From positions 1 to 15,559 of the forward strand of contig CAZLDQ010000139.1 of the NCBI GenBank assembly GCA_964558295.1: 15,559 nucleotides of DNA. Reading direction: 5' to 3'. Source of the DNA: JBDKTH01 sp964558295 (GTDB lineage Bacteria; Planctomycetota; Planctomycetia; Pirellulales; Thermoguttaceae). The notes below the pieces were generated by a model. The model searched no databases. It saw only the letters and a program-made list of their open reading frames with translations, and was not told where the DNA came from. A program made the position numbers and the translations under genes. Below, one piece after another: positions 15,180-15,559 of this stretch; position 1 is the stretch's first letter; each line of letters begins with the position of its first letter.

Positions 15180-15378
15180 CGAAGCAGGCCGAGAAAGCGC
15201 CGGTCAAAGCCGACAAGGAGTCGCGGATGAGAGAGCTGTACGGGAAAGGGCTAGCGACCCGTCCCGACCCTGAGTCATGCGACGGTCAAGGTAAAATGGT
15301 GGGCGAAGCGTTGACAAGGGTACACACAGGTCAGCCATGGAGCTCCGAAATCATCCTTTCGGCGTGCCGACTCTGTTC
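15180..15378 (+). mobile_element. Group II intron remnant (region that precedes the intron RT)
   Basis: From ATGAGAGAGCTGTACGGG (15227) through GGCGAAGCGTTGACAAGGG, GGTCAGCCATGGAGCTCCGA and GCGTGCCGACTCTGTTC (15378), the sequence matches, from memory, the conserved RNA segment lying just upstream of the reverse transcriptase in a widespread family of bacterial group II introns. In genomes this segment is often mis-annotated as a small protein beginning MRELYxKGLA and containing GEALTxVHTGQP, as it also reads here. The intron 5' end should start GTGYG; GTGTG at 15016-15020 is one possibility, but I could not confirm it, so the left limit is approximate. Similarity stops near 15378, where an IS-like segment begins, and no RT follows before the window ends. 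This is therefore a truncated copy or one interrupted by an insertion. Confidence 0.6.
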
Positions 15379-15399
15379 TGACGTGTCCGTTCCGCGAAC

Positions 15400-15427
15400 C
15401 GCATCTTCATTTTCGGATGAAGATGCG
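15400..15427 (+). other. 11-bp hairpin upstream of the IS-like ORF
   Basis: CGCATCTTCAT (15400-15410) and ATGAAGATGCG (15417-15427) are perfect 11-base arms with a TTTCGG loop, ending 36 bases before the ORF start at 15464. No T-run follows on either strand, so it is not a standard terminator. A structure here could limit read-through into the transposon gene. Confidence 0.55.
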
Positions 15428-15463
15428 TCAAGCTGAGGTCAACTCAAATCTCGGAGGTGACCG

Positions 15464-15559
15464 ATGGCAAACAGGCAGCGGGATGCGGGACGGGAGCGGT
15501 TTTGGCGTGTCCTTTCGGCAGGCGTGAAAAACTTTGATCGCCGGGCGGTGGAGATGGCG
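15464..15559 (+). CDS. N-terminal 32 codons of an IS66 accessory-protein (TnpA)-like ORF, partial
   Basis: The ORF starts at an ATG preceded by a strong GGAGG (15453-15457, 6 bases upstream) and runs off the window. Its opening, MANRQRDAGRERFWR, resembles the start of IS66 orfA proteins, small accessory proteins with a helix-turn-helix that precede tnpB and tnpC. The next residues, VLSAGVKNFDRRAVEMA, do not show the usual SGLSV-x-FC pattern, so the family call is weak. Position directly after an intron remnant that ends abruptly near 15378 fits an insertion sequence with its left end around 15378-15400. It could equally be an unrelated small gene. Confidence 0.45.
   Translation, partial: MANRQRDAGRERFWRVLSAGVKNFDRRAVEMA

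Noticed and set aside
15025..15216. 63-codon - strand ORF
   Set aside because: No ribosome site, no domain, overlaps the intron remnant; chance frame.
15140..15436. 98-codon + strand ORF beginning MPPSLRVLFPG
   Set aside because: Its middle matches group II intron RNA sequence often mis-annotated as protein, and its end runs through the 11-bp hairpin; no sign of a real protein.

Overview
The window looks like an accessory chromosomal stretch from a Gram-negative, moderately GC-rich bacterium. I infer a planctomycete of the Pirellulales type. The grounds are family resemblance, the mix of mobile-element debris, a Tat-exported glycosidase-like protein and an outer-membrane efflux lipoprotein; there is no rRNA or other phylogenetic marker, so this assignment is tentative. 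No tRNA, rRNA or CRISPR array was seen.

Layout, left to right. (1) Positions 1-52 read as the 3' end of a group II intron (tail of domain V, all of domain VI) on the + strand. It abuts exactly the broken C-terminal end of an IS66-family transposase on the - strand (53 to about 329). (2) At 530-1891 (+) is a Tat-signal protein with a clan GH-A (cellulase-like) TIM-barrel signature. (3) At 2105-3187 (+) is a heavily decayed IS1380-family transposase. (4) At 3216-8729, all on the - strand, is a block of two tandem-domain universal stress proteins (one with a TPR-like tail), a P-type cation ATPase of the PEGLP type, and a 90-residue unknown protein overlapping the ATPase 3' end. (5) At 8979-14820, also on the - strand, is a complete tripartite efflux system with its own regulator: MacB-type ABC transporter, MacA/HlyD-type adaptor, MarR-family regulator, and a NodT/TolC-type outer-membrane lipoprotein. 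(6) At about 15180-15378 (+) is a second group II intron remnant (sequence that normally precedes the intron reverse transcriptase), followed by an 11-bp hairpin and the first 32 codons of an IS66 accessory-protein-like ORF that runs off the window.

How the genes may work together. The - strand block 8729 to 3216 looks like a stress/ion-homeostasis unit in which cytoplasmic Usp proteins are co-expressed with an ion pump. The block 14820 to 8979 is a drug or small-molecule extrusion machine: MacB powers transport at the inner membrane, MacA bridges the periplasm, and the NodT-like channel opens to the outside. MarR is first in the marR-macA-macB unit. Its upstream region has a recognisable promoter with a TTAAG-ATA-CTTAA palindrome across the predicted transcription start, which suggests autoregulation.

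The most noteworthy observations are the single-base-resolved intron/IS66 junction at 52/53, intron pieces on the same strand near both window edges, the small conserved-looking protein coupled to the ATPase, the Usp-TPR fusion, and the MarR promoter/operator architecture with a possibly related palindrome upstream of the outer-membrane gene.
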